64,000 nt of DNA from Symbiodinium natans (Eukaryota > Sar > Dinophyceae > Suessiales > Symbiodiniaceae), in NCBI GenBank assembly GCA_905221605.1, contig CAJNDS010002346.1, positions 558,001 through 622,000 of the forward strand. Direction: 5' to 3'. Positions 62,367-64,000 of this stretch are shown in pieces. Numbering within the stretch: the stretch's first letter is position 1; every line of letters starts with the position of its first letter. The position numbers and the translations under genes are program-made. Under the pieces are notes generated by a model. The model saw nothing but the letters and a program-made list of their open reading frames with translations, was not told the DNA's origin and did no database searches.

Positions 62367-64000
62367 TTAGTACCGCCTCTCTTGCACACCAGTGTGTGGA
62401 TTCGTGACGTGGTGTTTCCATCCTCTGAGATACCACAACACGTGGTCGTAGTCGTAGACGACGATCCCCCCTGGGTTTCCCCAAGCAGGAAGGGCGTTCA
62501 CCACCTCTTCTTCCGACACCCAGTGCGCATCCCGGGCCTTGAGCATGGCCCAGTAGTACCCGTCAAGAAGGGTCCAGGTGCTCGAGCGCGTCCGCGTCGG
62601 GTCGATGAGATCACCATCATGGTCGAAAGGGTAGTGCTCTGGAAGGTCAGCAAAGAGTTCCTGAAGAATGCTGAGCCTTTTCCCAATCTCGACATCGACT
62701 CGGCTGCGCCTCTCAGCCAACCATTCTCCTTCCGTCATGCTTGGTCCAGTGGGATCCACGCGTCTGCGGGATGTGCGCACCTCTCCAGGGGAACCTGGGC
62801 GTCGCACTGGCGGAGGCCGCGGGGTCGAAGCCCTGCGCTGTGGCGGTGGCCTCTCAGGCATTGCTGAGCTGAGACCTGGAGATCTGCCCCTCGATGTAGC
62901 CCTTGACGGCGTGCGCTCCCTCGCTCCCATAGAAGGCCCATACTTTGCTGTCGGTGGGCGGTAGCCTTCAGCTTCCGCTGGGCGACGGGCCGGCGCTGAG
63001 CTTCTGCGATCAGCTGTGGGAGGAGGAGGAGGTCGCATCATTCCGAGTGAGGACGCTCTCGTGGGACGAATCCACTCCGGCTCGACACGGTTGGAGTGCA
63101 GATACCGCTGGTAAAACCTGGTATCGCGGAGCAGCTCATTCAATTGGGTCTGACCGAGGCAAGCAAACCCGTCAGGGATGTGGAGAGATCGAGCCAAGTC
63201 CACGTGGCGTGGTGCAGGATCCTGACGGCTTCCGCTCAGGGGAAGTTGATCCTGGAAGAAACGACTGATCTCCGCCATCACTTCTGAGACGGTGCCTACC
63301 CTTGGTGTGAACAAGTCACCATCGTAAGAGAGAATCGTGAAAGGTCTCTGTCGCCCTTCCGGGGACTGCTGGGTGGCGTAGATGATCATGGATATCTCAT
63401 CAATGAGATAGAGCCTTGACTGAAAGGCCACAAAGAAAGCTTCATCCAATGATACTCGGTCGTCTCCCGGACGATAGGCGATTGAGACTCTGGCGTCAGC
63501 CCGGTGAGTGCCAGCGAATGCTTTCCTCTCGTTGGCATCAGCCCCGGGTGCTGGATTGTGCAAATGGGCGAACATGTCCAGCTGGGCCAATGAAGTGATA
63601 CCCATACCACGGGACGCAAAATTGTAGGCGTCGAGGGGATTGGTGAGAGCGTCAGCGATCGACTGGCCTCCCCTCTTCATTGCCGATTTTCTCATGCTCA
63701 CGCATTTGCTGCGTACTGCTGCAGGGAGACTTTGATCTTGTGCTTCGCGCGTTCCTCGCTCTGCACGGTGCCGGTTCATGGCCAACCCCGGCCGGGGGGC
63801 GATCGACATGATGTCGATGTTCCGTCCCTTCCGGGAGGACTCCAGGCGTCGTTTGCTGGGTTCGGCAACATGTGCCATGTCACGCTCAGCTGCGATTCTG
63901 GAGCCGCAGAACTGGCACTCAATCATTCCATCGATGTAATGTTTACGGCAACTGGTGCAGTAAAACCAGGGAAAGGAAACAAGCTCCTGGACGATGAAAT
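62367..64000 (-). CDS. Zinc-ribbon protein, 5' end outside the window
   Basis: The frame is open from the right edge (64000) to TAG at 62367-62369, about 543 codons visible, so the ATG at 63926 is internal. Just upstream of it lies FYCTSCRKHYIDGMIECQFC: C-x2-C-x10-C-x2-C, a treble-clef/zinc-ribbon pattern. Next comes a Lys/Arg region, then a globular part (SIADALTNPLDAYNFASRGM, LYLIDEISMIIYATQQS), an Arg/Pro-rich linker of about 100 residues (RGRSPGL, PPPQRRAS), and a C-terminal globular part with many Trp/Tyr (TWTLLDGYYWAMLKARDAHW, YDYDHVLWYLRGWKHH). Intronless, GC-rich, unlike its neighbours, which suggests a retroposed or multicopy gene. Function unknown; the ribbon implies nucleic-acid or protein binding. 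Confidence 0.8.
   Translation of the reverse strand, partial: FIVQELVSFPWFYCTSCRKHYIDGMIECQFCGSRIAAERDMAHVAEPSKRRLESSRKGRNIDIMSIAPRPGLAMNRHRAERGTREAQDQSLPAAVRSKCVSMRKSAMKRGGQSIADALTNPLDAYNFASRGMGITSLAQLDMFAHLHNPAPGADANERKAFAGTHRADARVSIAYRPGDDRVSLDEAFFVAFQSRLYLIDEISMIIYATQQSPEGRQRPFTILSYDGDLFTPRVGTVSEVMAEISRFFQDQLPLSGSRQDPAPRHVDLARSLHIPDGFACLGQTQLNELLRDTRFYQRYLHSNRVEPEWIRPTRASSLGMMRPPPPPTADRRSSAPARRPAEAEGYRPPTAKYGPSMGARERTPSRATSRGRSPGLSSAMPERPPPQRRASTPRPPPVRRPGSPGEVRTSRRRVDPTGPSMTEGEWLAERRSRVDVEIGKRLSILQELFADLPEHYPFDHDGDLIDPTRTRSSTWTLLDGYYWAMLKARDAHWVSEEEVVNALPAWGNPGGIVVYDYDHVLWYLRGWKHHVTNPHTGVQERRY

Overview
The window looks like nuclear DNA of a dinoflagellate-type alga. This is inferred from the plant/alveolate-type telomere heptamer TTTAGGG (CCCTAAA on the other strand) scattered in well over a hundred interstitial tracts, from many very short exons, from introns that use GT-AG and often GC-AG borders, and from coding exons with high G/C at third positions. 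TTTAGGG telomeres also occur in plants and other algae, so the organism is not proven. There is no rRNA, no tRNA I would defend, no CRISPR array and no bacterial-style operon.

Layout. 1-1.6 kb is satellite and minisatellite DNA. 1.6-2.1 kb holds a BED-type zinc-finger fragment (minus). From 2.7 to 61.9 kb the sequence is a mosaic: blocks of 40-300 bp of unique sequence separated by telomere-like tracts (TTTAGGG plus 7-, 8- and 9-bp variants), by at least ten families of short inverted-repeat elements (MITE-like), by poly-G/poly-C runs and by microsatellites. Read for splice sites, many unique blocks behave as exons. The clearest spliced models are minus 6.74-12.1 kb (13 exons, 360 codons including the stop), plus 15.9-16.9 kb, minus 17.2-17.8 kb, minus 23.3-23.6 kb, plus 28.9-29.1 kb, minus 34.2-35.4 kb, minus 36.3-36.9 kb, plus 37.4-37.6 kb, minus 44.9-46.2 kb, minus 49.9-50.8 kb, minus 53.0-53.3 kb and minus 59.8-60.1 kb. 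41.7-43.1 kb is a TIR-bounded element with a coiled-coil gene and extreme CTSAG enrichment. 54.3-55.6 kb is a near-identical 290-bp direct repeat flanking a spliced, acidic, Ser-rich reading frame. 62.4-64.0 kb is the only long intronless gene; it runs off the right edge and starts with a C4 zinc ribbon.

Main observation. Several introns consist wholly or almost wholly of telomere-type repeat. The unit carries both splice dinucleotides (GTTTAG...TTTAG), and in four cases (27, 68, 76 and about 150 nt) removing the tract joins two in-frame coding blocks. Elsewhere the heptamer supplies only the donor (exon|GTTTAGGG) or the stop codon (CCC TAA, TTT TAG). The inference is that telomeric sequence inserted into genes is tolerated because it is spliced out.

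Limits. No protein outside the BED finger and the zinc ribbon was recognised. Exon models rest on reading frame, phase and splice signals read by eye; for many short GC-rich blocks the opposite strand is also open, so confidences are moderate. Uncovered gaps hold telomere-like tracts and degenerate repeats with nothing further I can support.
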